Shown: positions 32,844 to 40,785 of the stretch, in pieces
Layout: every line of letters begins with the position of its first letter
Position numbering within the stretch: the first letter of the stretch is position 1
Origin: an uncultured Draconibacterium sp.
GTDB lineage: Bacteria > Bacteroidota > Bacteroidia > Bacteroidales > Prolixibacteraceae
Assembly (NCBI RefSeq): GCF_963674925.1
Contig: NZ_OY771647.1
Location: forward strand, 387,501 to 451,500
Length of the DNA: 64,000 nucleotides
Direction of reading: 5' to 3'
Made by a program: the position numbers and the translations under genes
Notes under the pieces: model-generated
Database searches by the model: none
Told to the model about the DNA's origin: nothing
What the model saw: only the letters and a program-made list of their open reading frames with translations

Positions 32844-33233
32844 TTAGATATATTTCCTATTGATAATCTCGCTATATATCACGGCTTTCTTCAACGAAAA
32901 ACTCTCACCCAGTATCAATGACTTCTTTTTCGTTTTTTTTGGTTGTTCCACTTTTCGTTTCAGCGGCACCGATTTTCTTGCTTCAGCACTATATTGGAAT
33001 GCCGGATGAACTTCCTGCACAGGCTCTTCTTCCACCACTTCTTCCTGCACTACCTGTGGTTGTGATTGACCCGGCACATCTTTATTGTCATCCATCAGCA
33101 TTTCCCAAAAATCCTGTGTACTGTCTGTTGCGGGAGCTGACTCTCCGGGCGCAGCGTTCTTTTTACGTGTTTTATTGAGAATGCCAAACACGGCAACTAT
33201 CAATGTCAATATAATAACTACAATATCATCCAT
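32844..33233 (-). CDS. Small single-pass membrane protein, unknown function
   Basis: A 129-residue protein with an N-terminal transmembrane helix (about 3-19, IVVIILTLIVAVFGIL) followed by a basic RKK stop-transfer. A long acidic, low-complexity cytoplasmic region (EEVVEEEPVQEV) then leads to a basic KKTKKKS tail. No catalytic motif. It is likely a Bacteroidota-specific envelope or cell-cycle accessory protein; that is a guess. It is divergent from the Rieske-like gene. Confidence 0.7.
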   Translation of the reverse strand: MDDIVVIILTLIVAVFGILNKTRKKNAAPGESAPATDSTQDFWEMLMDDNKDVPGQSQPQVVQEEVVEEEPVQEVHPAFQYSAEARKSVPLKRKVEQPKKTKKKSLILGESFSLKKAVIYSEIINRKYI

Positions 33234-33344
33234 AATTTTCTATCAGCAATAAATTGTATTTTAGCTGTTCAATTTATAAAAGTACGAAACGCGTACGGAA
33301 ATAAAAATTTTCGCGTTAAAGAATAATAAAACAAAGTGAGCATC

Positions 33345-33797
33345 ATGCAAAAAAAGAGCTACAACAGGAAGTCGGGTTATTCGGGGATGAAGTATTTGTT
33401 TTTTATTGCATTTACTTTTTTGATGTATTCGTCGTGCAACGAAATTGATTCTGAAATTCCGGATGTCCCTGTACTAATTGAACTCAATCTAGATCTTCCA
33501 TTATATAATGACTTGGCTTTCCCTAACAATTCAATTCTTCTCAAAAACGTGGGATTTGGAGGAATCATTGTCTCTTGCTTAACCGAAGGTGAACATTTTG
33601 CTTACGACGCAGCATGCACCCACGAAATCATTCCATCATGTCGGGTTGAACCAACAGGCCTTATAGGGAAATGCTCCTGTTGTGATTCAGAGTTTCAACT
33701 TTTTTATTCTGCCGTTCCTGCCCATGGACCGGCTGCTGCTCCTCTAAAACAATATAACACTTCGCTTGTAGGAAATATACTAAGGATCTACAACTAA
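33345..33797 (+). CDS. Rieske-like [2Fe-2S] lipoprotein with Cys in place of the second His
   Basis: With ATG at 33345 the product has 150 residues; ATG at 33387 gives a cleaner lipoprotein signal (MKYLFFIAFTFLMYSSC), with the lipidated Cys at position 31 of the longer form. The Rieske fold signature is present: CTH (C91, H93), then CSCCDSEF and GPAAAPLKQY. In canonical Rieske centres the second motif is CxxH; here it is C110-S-C-C113, so ligands would be three Cys and one His. The protein would sit on the periplasmic face of a membrane. Redox role and partner unknown. It is convergent with ahcY over a shared terminator. Confidence 0.75.
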   Translation: MQKKSYNRKSGYSGMKYLFFIAFTFLMYSSCNEIDSEIPDVPVLIELNLDLPLYNDLAFPNNSILLKNVGFGGIIVSCLTEGEHFAYDAACTHEIIPSCRVEPTGLIGKCSCCDSEFQLFYSAVPAHGPAAAPLKQYNTSLVGNILRIYN

Positions 33798-33828
33798 AAA
33801 ATGGGCTCCACTAAGTGAAACCCATTTT
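33796..33828. terminator. Bidirectional terminator between Rieske-like gene and ahcY
   Basis: Arms AAAAATGGG and CCCATTTT (33796-33804, 33820-33827), loop of 15 nt that can itself pair CTCCACT/AGTG. Confidence 0.7.
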
Positions 33829-33849
33829 CTATCATATATATTTTTCTTC

Positions 33850-35268
33850 TTAATATCTGTAGTGCTCCGGCTTAAAAGGTCCTTCTTTCGACACACCCAG
33901 ATAAGCGGCCTGTTTTTCGGTAAGCTCAGTCAATTTTACACCAATTTGCGCCAGGTGTAAACGCGCAACTTCCTCATCCAGTTTTTTCGATAAAGTATAA
34001 ACACCTACCTCGTAGTCGTTTTCCCACAAATCAATTTGTGCCAGCGACTGGTTGGTAAACGAGTTACTCATCACAAACGAAGGGTGTCCGGTTGCACATC
34101 CAAGATTTACCAAACGACCTTCGGCCAACAGGTAAATACAATGGCCATCTTCGTAAGTATATTTATCAACCTGTGGTTTGATATTCATTTTTTCGATACC
34201 CGGCCATTTTTCCATACGGGCAACCTGAATTTCATTGTCGAAGTGGCCAATATTACAAACGATCGATTGATCTTTCATATTTGCCATGTGCTCGGCTGTA
34301 ATTACATCGCAGTTTCCGGTTGTGGTTACATAAATGTTTCCTTCGGCCAATGCATCTTCCATTGTTTTTACCTCGAAACCTTCCATGGCTGCCTGCAGCG
34401 CACAAATCGGGTCGATTTCGGTAACAATTACACGAGCGCCATAACTACGCATCGAGTGGGCACAACCTTTACCAACATCGCCATAACCGGCAACCACCAC
34501 CACTTTACCGGCAATCATTACATCGGTGGCACGTTTAATACCATCGGCCAGCGACTCGCGACATCCGTACAAGTTATCAAATTTCGACTTGGTTACCGAA
34601 TCGTTAACATTAATCGCCGGTACCAGCAACTCGCCTTTATCGGCCATCTGGTACAAACGATGCACCCCGGTAGTTGTTTCTTCTGAAACGCCTTTCCATT
34701 CGGCTACCGTACGATGCCATTTCCGGTTATCTTCTTTTAATGTAGTTTTCAGCAAATCAAGAATCACTTCTTCTTCTTCGCTTGACGCGTCAACATCCAA
34801 AACGCCGGCGTCTTTTTCGGCAGCATATCCTTTATGAATTAACAAGGTAGCATCGCCACCATCGTCAACAATCAGCTGCGGGCCTTTTCCATCCGGGAAA
34901 CTCATTGCCTCGCGGGTACACCACCAGTACTCTTCCAGTGTTTCACCTTTCCAGGCAAATACCGGAACCCCGGCTTTCGCAATAGCGGCCGCCGCATGAT
35001 CCTGTGTTGAAAATATATTACAGCTTGCCCAGCGAACATCTGCTCCAAGAGCAACCAGTGTCTCAATTAAAACAGCAGTTTGTACGGTCATGTGCAAACT
35101 TCCCATTACACGCACGCCGTTAAGCGGTTTGCGTGGGCCAAACTTTTCTCTGATGGCCATTAATCCCGGCATTTCCTTCTCCGCGATCTCAATTTCTTTT
35201 CTTCCGAATTCTGCCAATGAAATATCGGCTACTTTGTAATCTAGTTTTTCCTGAACTGACACGGTCAT
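33850..35268 (-). CDS. ahcY: Adenosylhomocysteinase
   Basis: AhcY reversibly splits S-adenosylhomocysteine into adenosine and homocysteine, keeping methyltransferases from product inhibition. The 472-residue enzyme has the signatures CNIFSTQDHAAAAIA, the NAD loop VVAGYGDVGKGCA and VTTTGNCDVI. The C-terminal LxxxHYRY end (PEHYRY), which reaches into the neighbouring subunit, is intact. Length is typical of bacterial forms carrying the about 40-residue insertion. It is monocistronic. I looked for an SAH riboswitch upstream and saw none. Confidence 0.97.
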   Translation of the reverse strand: MTVSVQEKLDYKVADISLAEFGRKEIEIAEKEMPGLMAIREKFGPRKPLNGVRVMGSLHMTVQTAVLIETLVALGADVRWASCNIFSTQDHAAAAIAKAGVPVFAWKGETLEEYWWCTREAMSFPDGKGPQLIVDDGGDATLLIHKGYAAEKDAGVLDVDASSEEEEVILDLLKTTLKEDNRKWHRTVAEWKGVSEETTTGVHRLYQMADKGELLVPAINVNDSVTKSKFDNLYGCRESLADGIKRATDVMIAGKVVVVAGYGDVGKGCAHSMRSYGARVIVTEIDPICALQAAMEGFEVKTMEDALAEGNIYVTTTGNCDVITAEHMANMKDQSIVCNIGHFDNEIQVARMEKWPGIEKMNIKPQVDKYTYEDGHCIYLLAEGRLVNLGCATGHPSFVMSNSFTNQSLAQIDLWENDYEVGVYTLSKKLDEEVARLHLAQIGVKLTELTEKQAAYLGVSKEGPFKPEHYRY

Positions 35269-35303
35269 ATCTATTATTTAATTTTTCCAAATAAAAAAGT
35301 GTT

Positions 35304-35311
35304 CAAAAATA
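35304..35311 (-). promoter_or_regulatory. -7 element (TATTTTTG) for ahcY
   Basis: Perfect TAnnTTTG on the minus strand, 35 bp before ahcY. The -33 region is not convincing. Confidence 0.5.
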
Positions 35312-35352
35312 ACAATTTCTGCCACAAAAAAGTTGAAAATCAATGATAAGGA

Positions 35353-37539
35353 TTAGTTACCCAGGTCGGAGAAGAACTTCACACGCATTAAACGAATGTC
35401 ATCTTCCGAGTATTCCTCTTCGCCTAATTCTTCCAGAGCATCCTCTATAGAGTCGGTTTCAGCCTCGCGGAAATACTCAAAAATATCCTCCTGATGATCT
35501 TCGTCAATCACATCATCAATGTAGTAATCGATATTTAATTTAGTTCCCGAATTTACAATCGCCTCCACTTCGCCAATCACATCGCTCACTTCAATTCCTT
35601 TTGAGTCGGCAATATCTTCAAACGACAATTTGCGGTCGATACTCTGAATAATAAACACCTTCATTTTCGACTTGTTGGCCACAGTGCGCACCACCAAATC
35701 TTCAGGGCGTTCAATCTCATTTTCTTCTACATACGATTTTATCAGCGCCAAAAACTCTTTTCCATACCGACGGGCTTTACCCTGTCCAACTCCCTGAATA
35801 TTTTGTAACTCCTCGGTAGTTACCGGGTATTGAATAGACATGTCGGCCAACGACGGATCCTGAAAAATTACAAACGGTGGCAGATTGTGCTTTTTGGCTA
35901 TCTTTTTTCGCAGATCTTTCAACATGGCAAACAACTGCGGATCGCCACTGGCACCTCCTGATGGAGCGCCTCCTGCACCTGAGGAATCATCTTCTTCTTC
36001 GTATTCGTGGTTTTTCACCAACATAAAACTATGTGGTTTCTCCAGAAACTCGTGTCCTTTTTCGGTGACTTTCAGCAAGCCATAATTCTCAATATCTTTA
36101 TTAATGATGCCGGCTACCATCGACTGTCGGAACACGGCATTCCAAAAACGCTCGTCGTGTTCTTTCCCTGTACCAAACGATTTTAGCGTGTAATGTTTAA
36201 ACGATTTAATAGCAGCCGTGCTGTTTCCAATCAGGATGTTGGCAATATGGTCGCCTTTGTATTTTTCGTTTACCTCAAGAATGGCTTTCAGTGCGGTAAC
36301 AATATCGTCTTTGGCCTCAATTTGCTCCTTCGGATTCAGGCAGTTATCGCAGTTTCCACAATTATCAGTTCGGTAGTGCTCGCCAAAATAATGCAACAAT
36401 ATTATGCGGCGGCAAATGGCCGACTCGGCATACGAAACGGTATCCAATAAAAGTTGTTTCCCGATTTCCTGCTCAGCCACCGGTTTCCCATGCATAAATT
36501 TCTCCAGTTTCTGAATGTCTTTATAACTGTAAAAAGTAATGCATTGTCCTTCGCCACCATCACGGCCGGCCCGCCCGGTTTCCTGGTAATAACCTTCCAG
36601 GCTTTTGGGTATATCGTAGTGAATCACAAATCGCACATCAGGTTTATCGATGCCCATACCAAAAGCAATGGTAGCCACAATTACATCCACCTCTTCCATC
36701 AGAAATTTATCCTGATTGCCGGAGCGGGTTGTAGCATCCATCCCTGCATGATAAGCAAGTGCTTTTATTCCGTTCACCTGCAGGGTTTCGGCCAGTTCTT
36801 CTACCTTCTTTCGGCTCAAACAATAGATAATGCCCGATTTCCCTTCGTTTTGTTTTATGAATTTTATGATCTGCGTTTCGGTTTTAACCTTTGGCCGCAC
36901 TTCGTAATAAAGATTCTCGCGGTTAAATGATGCTTTAAAAACTTTTGCGTCTAAAATGCTAAGGTTTTTTTGAATATCGTGCTGAACCTTTGCCGTTGCC
37001 GTGGCGGTTAACGCAACAATTGGCGACTTCCCGATTTCTTCAACAATCGGTTTTATACGTCTGTACTCCGGTCTGAAATCGTGTCCCCACTCCGAAATAC
37101 AGTGTGCCTCATCAATGGCGTAAAACGATATCTTTATTTGTTTAAGGAATTCAATGTTCTCTTCTTTTGTCAACGACTCAGGAGCAACATAAAGCAATTT
37201 TGTTTTTCCCGCCAACACATCTTCCTTAACTTGTGTTATAGCTGCTTTTGACAGCGATGAATTTAAGAAATGAGCAACACTGTCTTCGGCATGCGTACCT
37301 CGTATTGCATCTACCTGGTTTTTCATCAGCGCAATTAACGGGGAAATCACAATGGCAGTGCCATCAAGAATTAAGGCCGGCAACTGATAAATTAACGACT
37401 TTCCTCCCCCTGTTGGCATCAACACAAAGGTGTCTTTTCCATCCATCACACTTTTAATCGCTTCTTCCTGTTGCCCTTTAAAACGGTCGAAACCAAAAAA
37501 ACGCTGCAACTCTTCTGCTAATACAACTTTTTTACTCAT
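35353..37539 (-). CDS. recQ: ATP-dependent DNA helicase RecQ
   Basis: A 3'-5' superfamily 2 helicase for recombination and repair. The 728-residue protein has TGGGKS (43-48), DEAH at 143-146 and the aromatic loop EWGHDFRPEYR. Motif VI is QETGRAGRDG, and a zinc-binding RQC segment ends CGNCDNC, followed by the winged helix. A flexible Gly/Ser-rich linker (SGAGGAPSGGASG) precedes the HRDC domain. A long acidic tail of about 110 residues follows HRDC, longer than in E. coli RecQ (610). It is monocistronic. Confidence 0.96.
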   Translation of the reverse strand: MSKKVVLAEELQRFFGFDRFKGQQEEAIKSVMDGKDTFVLMPTGGGKSLIYQLPALILDGTAIVISPLIALMKNQVDAIRGTHAEDSVAHFLNSSLSKAAITQVKEDVLAGKTKLLYVAPESLTKEENIEFLKQIKISFYAIDEAHCISEWGHDFRPEYRRIKPIVEEIGKSPIVALTATATAKVQHDIQKNLSILDAKVFKASFNRENLYYEVRPKVKTETQIIKFIKQNEGKSGIIYCLSRKKVEELAETLQVNGIKALAYHAGMDATTRSGNQDKFLMEEVDVIVATIAFGMGIDKPDVRFVIHYDIPKSLEGYYQETGRAGRDGGEGQCITFYSYKDIQKLEKFMHGKPVAEQEIGKQLLLDTVSYAESAICRRIILLHYFGEHYRTDNCGNCDNCLNPKEQIEAKDDIVTALKAILEVNEKYKGDHIANILIGNSTAAIKSFKHYTLKSFGTGKEHDERFWNAVFRQSMVAGIINKDIENYGLLKVTEKGHEFLEKPHSFMLVKNHEYEEEDDSSGAGGAPSGGASGDPQLFAMLKDLRKKIAKKHNLPPFVIFQDPSLADMSIQYPVTTEELQNIQGVGQGKARRYGKEFLALIKSYVEENEIERPEDLVVRTVANKSKMKVFIIQSIDRKLSFEDIADSKGIEVSDVIGEVEAIVNSGTKLNIDYYIDDVIDEDHQEDIFEYFREAETDSIEDALEELGEEEYSEDDIRLMRVKFFSDLGN

Positions 37540-37729
37540 ATGTCCAATCTCCCAATATCTGTAGCATAAGCAAATTCTAAATTATTAAAAGTAAGCAAAA
37601 TGGCAATACAATTTAATAAATTTTATACTTTAAAATTTGATGTATTTAATAGAGACTAACATTATGTGAAAAGTTTGAGCCCTGCAATATATAAGTAATA
37701 TTTGAGATTTTAAATGCGAAAAATTCGTG

Positions 37730-37737
37730 TACATTTG
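37730..37737 (+). promoter_or_regulatory. -7 element (TACATTTG) for tatC-lptB
   Basis: Perfect TAnnTTTG, 29 bp before the tatC start. TTTG at 37701-37704 is 25 nt upstream, slightly long for a -33 box. The rest of the recQ-tatC gap (37540-37766) is AT-rich without other features. Confidence 0.5.
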
Positions 37738-37766
37738 TGAAGTTTTTTTTTTGAAAACCAGAATTC

Positions 37767-38615
37767 ATGAGCGAAGAACGTACTACAAAAAAACAAGGGG
37801 AAGAAAGTTCAAAGGGAGAAATGTCCTTTCTTGAACACCTGGAGATACTTCGTTGGCACATTATCCGGTCATCAGCGGCCATAGTTCTTTTTGCCATCGT
37901 TGCATTTGTTATGAAATCATTTATTTTCGATGTGGTTATCCTCAGTCCGAGAATGCCCGACTTTTGGACCAACCGCATGTTGGCCAGGCTGGGAGACATT
38001 GTAGGATCGGAGGCATTAAAAATTAACCAGGTACCATTAAAAATGCAAAGTATAAAAATTGCCGGGCAGTTTTCTACGCATATTATGGTATCGATAATTG
38101 CCGGATTAATTATTGCTTCGCCTGTTGTTTTCTACGAATTCTGGCGATTTATAAAACCCGCATTGTACGAGAATGAACGCAAACATGCTGGTGGTGCCGT
38201 GTTCTTTACCTCCATTTTATTTTTAATGGGCGTACTGTTTGGCTACTTTTTAATTGTGCCTTTATCCATTCACTTTTTAGGCACCTACCAGGTAAGTAGC
38301 GAAGTTGAAAATACCATTAATCTTCGTTCATATATTGGATCGGTAACATCCATCTCATTGGCGGGCGGAGTTGTTTTCCTTCTACCGATTTTCTCTTACT
38401 TTTTGAGCAAAGTAGGACTGCTTACGCCGGAATTTATGAAAACGTATCGTCGACATGCTTATGTTGTAATGCTGCTACTATCGGCAATTATTACACCTCC
38501 CGATATTTTTAGCCAGATTATGGTTTGTTTCCCGTTGGTTTTCCTTTACGAAATTGGTATTGTTATTTCGCGTCGTGTAGTTAAAAATCGTGAAAAAGCA
38601 ATGGAGGCCATGTAA
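37767..38615 (+). CDS. tatC: Twin-arginine translocase subunit TatC
   Basis: TatC recognises the twin-arginine signal peptide. The 282-residue membrane protein begins with EMSFLEHLEILRW, the conserved cytoplasmic motif equivalent to the E. coli SFLEHLxELR contact site, and contains FYEFWRFIKPALYENERK in the first cytoplasmic loop. Six transmembrane helices can be traced. A periplasmic insertion around 55-90 is longer than in E. coli. TatA is encoded 13 kb away. A lptB gene follows after 32 bp. Confidence 0.95.
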   Translation: MSEERTTKKQGEESSKGEMSFLEHLEILRWHIIRSSAAIVLFAIVAFVMKSFIFDVVILSPRMPDFWTNRMLARLGDIVGSEALKINQVPLKMQSIKIAGQFSTHIMVSIIAGLIIASPVVFYEFWRFIKPALYENERKHAGGAVFFTSILFLMGVLFGYFLIVPLSIHFLGTYQVSSEVENTINLRSYIGSVTSISLAGGVVFLLPIFSYFLSKVGLLTPEFMKTYRRHAYVVMLLLSAIITPPDIFSQIMVCFPLVFLYEIGIVISRRVVKNREKAMEAM

Positions 38616-38647
38616 TTCAGTCAAAAATTGACGTTATTTGAACCATT

Positions 38648-39370
38648 ATGATTCTTCGAGCAGAAAATATCGTTAAAAAATACCGAAAAAGAACCGTAGT
38701 AAAAGGAGTTAGTTTTCAGGTTGAGCAAGGCGAAATTGTGGGATTATTAGGTCCAAACGGAGCCGGGAAAACCACATCATTTTATATGATTGTTGGATTG
38801 ATTCAACCATTTTCAGGAAAAATATTTCTCGACGAAAAGGAGATTACAAAACTTCCGGTTTACAAAAGAGCACAGCGTGGCATTGGCTATCTGGCTCAGG
38901 AAGCATCTGTTTTCAGAAAATTAAGCATTGAAGACAACATCAGGGCTGTTCTGGAAATGACCGATTATTCGAAAGAGTACCAGAAGGAAAAACTGGAAAC
39001 ATTGCTTGATGAATTCAGTTTACAACACATTCGAAAGAGTAAAGGTATTCAGCTTTCGGGTGGTGAGCGACGCCGTACAGAAATTGCACGGGCACTGGCC
39101 ATCGACCCGAAATTTATCTTGCTTGATGAGCCGTTTGCCGGGGTTGACCCGATTGCGGTGGAAGACATCCAGCAAATTGTAATGCAGCTGAAAGAAAAAA
39201 ACATTGGCGTATTAATTACCGACCACAACGTACACGAAACACTTCGAATTACAGACCGCTCTTATCTCCTGTTTGAAGGGAATATCCTTAAAGCAGGAAC
39301 AGCTGATGAGTTGGCTGCCGATGAGGATGTGCGCCGTGTTTATCTCGGTCAGAACTTCGAATTACGTTAG
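38648..39370 (+). CDS. lptB: LPS export ABC transporter ATP-binding protein LptB
   Basis: LptB powers lipopolysaccharide extraction from the inner membrane with LptFG. The 240-residue ATPase has Walker A GPNGAGKT at 35-42, the LptB-type Q-loop phrase GIGYLAQEASVFRKLSIEDN, signature LSGGERRRTEIARAL and Walker B FILLDEPFAGVDP. These phrases are more LptB-like than generic ABC. LptF/LptG are not in the window. The 39371-39508 stretch after it is AT-rich with a weak AGCGC/GCGCT hairpin (39438-39460) and no clear T-run. Confidence 0.94.
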   Translation: MILRAENIVKKYRKRTVVKGVSFQVEQGEIVGLLGPNGAGKTTSFYMIVGLIQPFSGKIFLDEKEITKLPVYKRAQRGIGYLAQEASVFRKLSIEDNIRAVLEMTDYSKEYQKEKLETLLDEFSLQHIRKSKGIQLSGGERRRTEIARALAIDPKFILLDEPFAGVDPIAVEDIQQIVMQLKEKNIGVLITDHNVHETLRITDRSYLLFEGNILKAGTADELAADEDVRRVYLGQNFELR

Positions 39371-39508
39371 GAAAAACATTTTTACATTTTTTTTTATTTT
39401 TTTGTTTGCAGATTAAAAAATGTTTCTTTCCTTTGCAGCGCTAAAATAAAAACGGCGCTTTAAACGAAAAGCCAACCGATTTTAGCTGAGAAAAAAATCC
39501 TGAAAAAA

Positions 39509-39539
39509 TTTGGCCGATTACAAAAATGATGTATTTTTG
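39509..39539 (+). promoter_or_regulatory. Consensus Bacteroidota promoter for tRNA-Glu/rpsT
   Basis: TTTG (39509-39512), exactly 19 nt, then TATTTTTG (39532-39539). It is the best-matching promoter in the window and lies 31 bp before the mature tRNA. Confidence 0.8.
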
Positions 39540-39570
39540 CAGTCCCAAAATTAAGGGAGTTAAATAGGAA

Positions 39571-39642
39571 GGCCCGTTCGTCTAGGGGTTAGGACGCCAG
39601 GTTTTCATCCTGGTAGCAGGGGTTCGAATCCCCTACGGGCTA
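39571..39642 (+). tRNA. tRNA-Glu (anticodon TTC)
   Basis: The cloverleaf folds cleanly: acceptor GGCCCGT/ACGGGCT (first pair G-U), anticodon stem CCAGG/CCTGG with loop TTTTCAT giving anticodon TTC, T arm GGGGTTCGAATCCCC and discriminator A. CCA is not encoded. It is 30 bp before rpsT and probably shares its transcript. Confidence 0.97.
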
Positions 39643-39672
39643 CTAATTTTTAAAAAGAGAGAAAGAAAGAAA

Positions 39673-39924
39673 ATGGCACATCATAAGTCAGCATTAAAAA
39701 GAATTCGTCAAGACGAAAAAAAGAGAGTACACAACAAGTACTACGCAAAAACTACACGTAATGCAATTAAAGCTTTGCGTAATGCTACTGATAAAGCTGA
39801 AGCAGAGAAAATGTATCCTTCAGTTGTTGCTATGATTGATAAATTAGCAAAACGCAATATCATTCATAAAAACAAAGCTGCAAACTTAAAATCGAAATTA
39901 ACTACTCAGGTTAATTCATTGTAA
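39673..39924 (+). CDS. rpsT: 30S ribosomal protein S20
   Basis: An 83-residue basic helical primary-binding protein of 16S rRNA. MAHHKSALKRIRQDEKKR and HKNKAANLKSKLT are family signatures. Length is normal. A strong terminator follows, so tRNA-Glu and rpsT form a short unit. Confidence 0.97.
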   Translation: MAHHKSALKRIRQDEKKRVHNKYYAKTTRNAIKALRNATDKAEAEKMYPSVVAMIDKLAKRNIIHKNKAANLKSKLTTQVNSL

Positions 39925-39946
39925 GAAGAGAAAAACCACATTATAT

Positions 39947-39981
39947 AAAAAAACCTCTCCGAGTTTCGGAGAGGTTTTTTT
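39947..39981 (+). terminator. Rho-independent terminator of rpsT
   Basis: AAACCTCTCCGA-GTT-TCGGAGAGGTTT perfect 12-bp stem with A-run before and TTTTTTTG after. Confidence 0.95.
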
Positions 39982-40072
39982 GTGTTTCAAAATCCCGTAT
40001 GTTCTGTAACTATAATTTAGTATTTCCGAAATAACTAATTATAATTAATTTTAGGATAGAACTCCGGGACAA

Positions 40073-40771
40073 ATGGGAGAATACAAAAAACTAAATATAA
40101 AAGACTGGGCTGTTGAAGATCGTCCGCGCGAAAAATTACTGAGCAAAGGACCTCGATCGCTAACCGATGCCGAACTCATTGCCATTTTAATTGGCTCGGG
40201 AAATATTGAAGAAACAGCCGTAGAACTCTCCAGACGCATTTTAGCATCAGCCGACAATAACTTAAATGAACTGGGCCGAAAAAACATTGATTTTCTTACA
40301 AAATTTCAGGGAATTGGAGAAGCAAAAGCCGTTACCATTGCAGCTGCACTGGAGTTGGGCAAACGCCGGAAAGAGGCTGATGTATTCAATAAAAAGCAAA
40401 TTAGCGGCAGTAAAGACGCAGCTGAATATTTCCAGCCCATGCTTGGCGATCTGAATCACGAAGAGTTCTGGATTCTGCTGCTTAACCGCGGCAACCGGAT
40501 AATCGATTCGTTTATGGTGAGCCAGGGCGGAATTTCAGGAACCGTAATCGATGTGCGGCTGATATTAAAAAATGCCTTGGATAAAATGGCCAGTGCCATT
40601 ATTCTCTGCCACAACCATCCTTCAGGAACTATGCAGGCATCAAATGCCGATCTGAATATTACCCGCAAAATTAAAAGTGCGGCTGAAATTATGGATATAA
40701 CGGTGCTCGACCATATTATTGTTGGGCAGAACAATTACCTGAGTTTAGCCGACGAAGGAATGTTAAACTAA
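40073..40771 (+). CDS. radC: RadC-family JAB/MPN domain protein
   Basis: A 232-residue protein with an N-terminal UPF0758/helix-hairpin-helix part (GIGEAKA near 81) and a C-terminal JAMM domain. The metal site is H180-x-H182-x10-D193 (CHNHPSG...SNAD). Named for DNA repair, but the role is unproven. It is the first of six closely packed genes (gaps 14, 13, 6, -4 and 11 bp) ending with upp. Confidence 0.93.
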   Translation: MGEYKKLNIKDWAVEDRPREKLLSKGPRSLTDAELIAILIGSGNIEETAVELSRRILASADNNLNELGRKNIDFLTKFQGIGEAKAVTIAAALELGKRRKEADVFNKKQISGSKDAAEYFQPMLGDLNHEEFWILLLNRGNRIIDSFMVSQGGISGTVIDVRLILKNALDKMASAIILCHNHPSGTMQASNADLNITRKIKSAAEIMDITVLDHIIVGQNNYLSLADEGMLN

Positions 40772-40785
40772 TAAATCGAACGAAA

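Noticed and set aside
34036..34686. 216-codon open frame opposite ahcY
   Set aside because: It is a His/Asn/Thr-rich shadow of the clearly conserved ahcY frame, with no protein family character.
35269..35352. SAH riboswitch upstream of ahcY
   Set aside because: Only 84 bp, AT-rich, lacking the G/C-rich pseudoknot core; a promoter explains it better.
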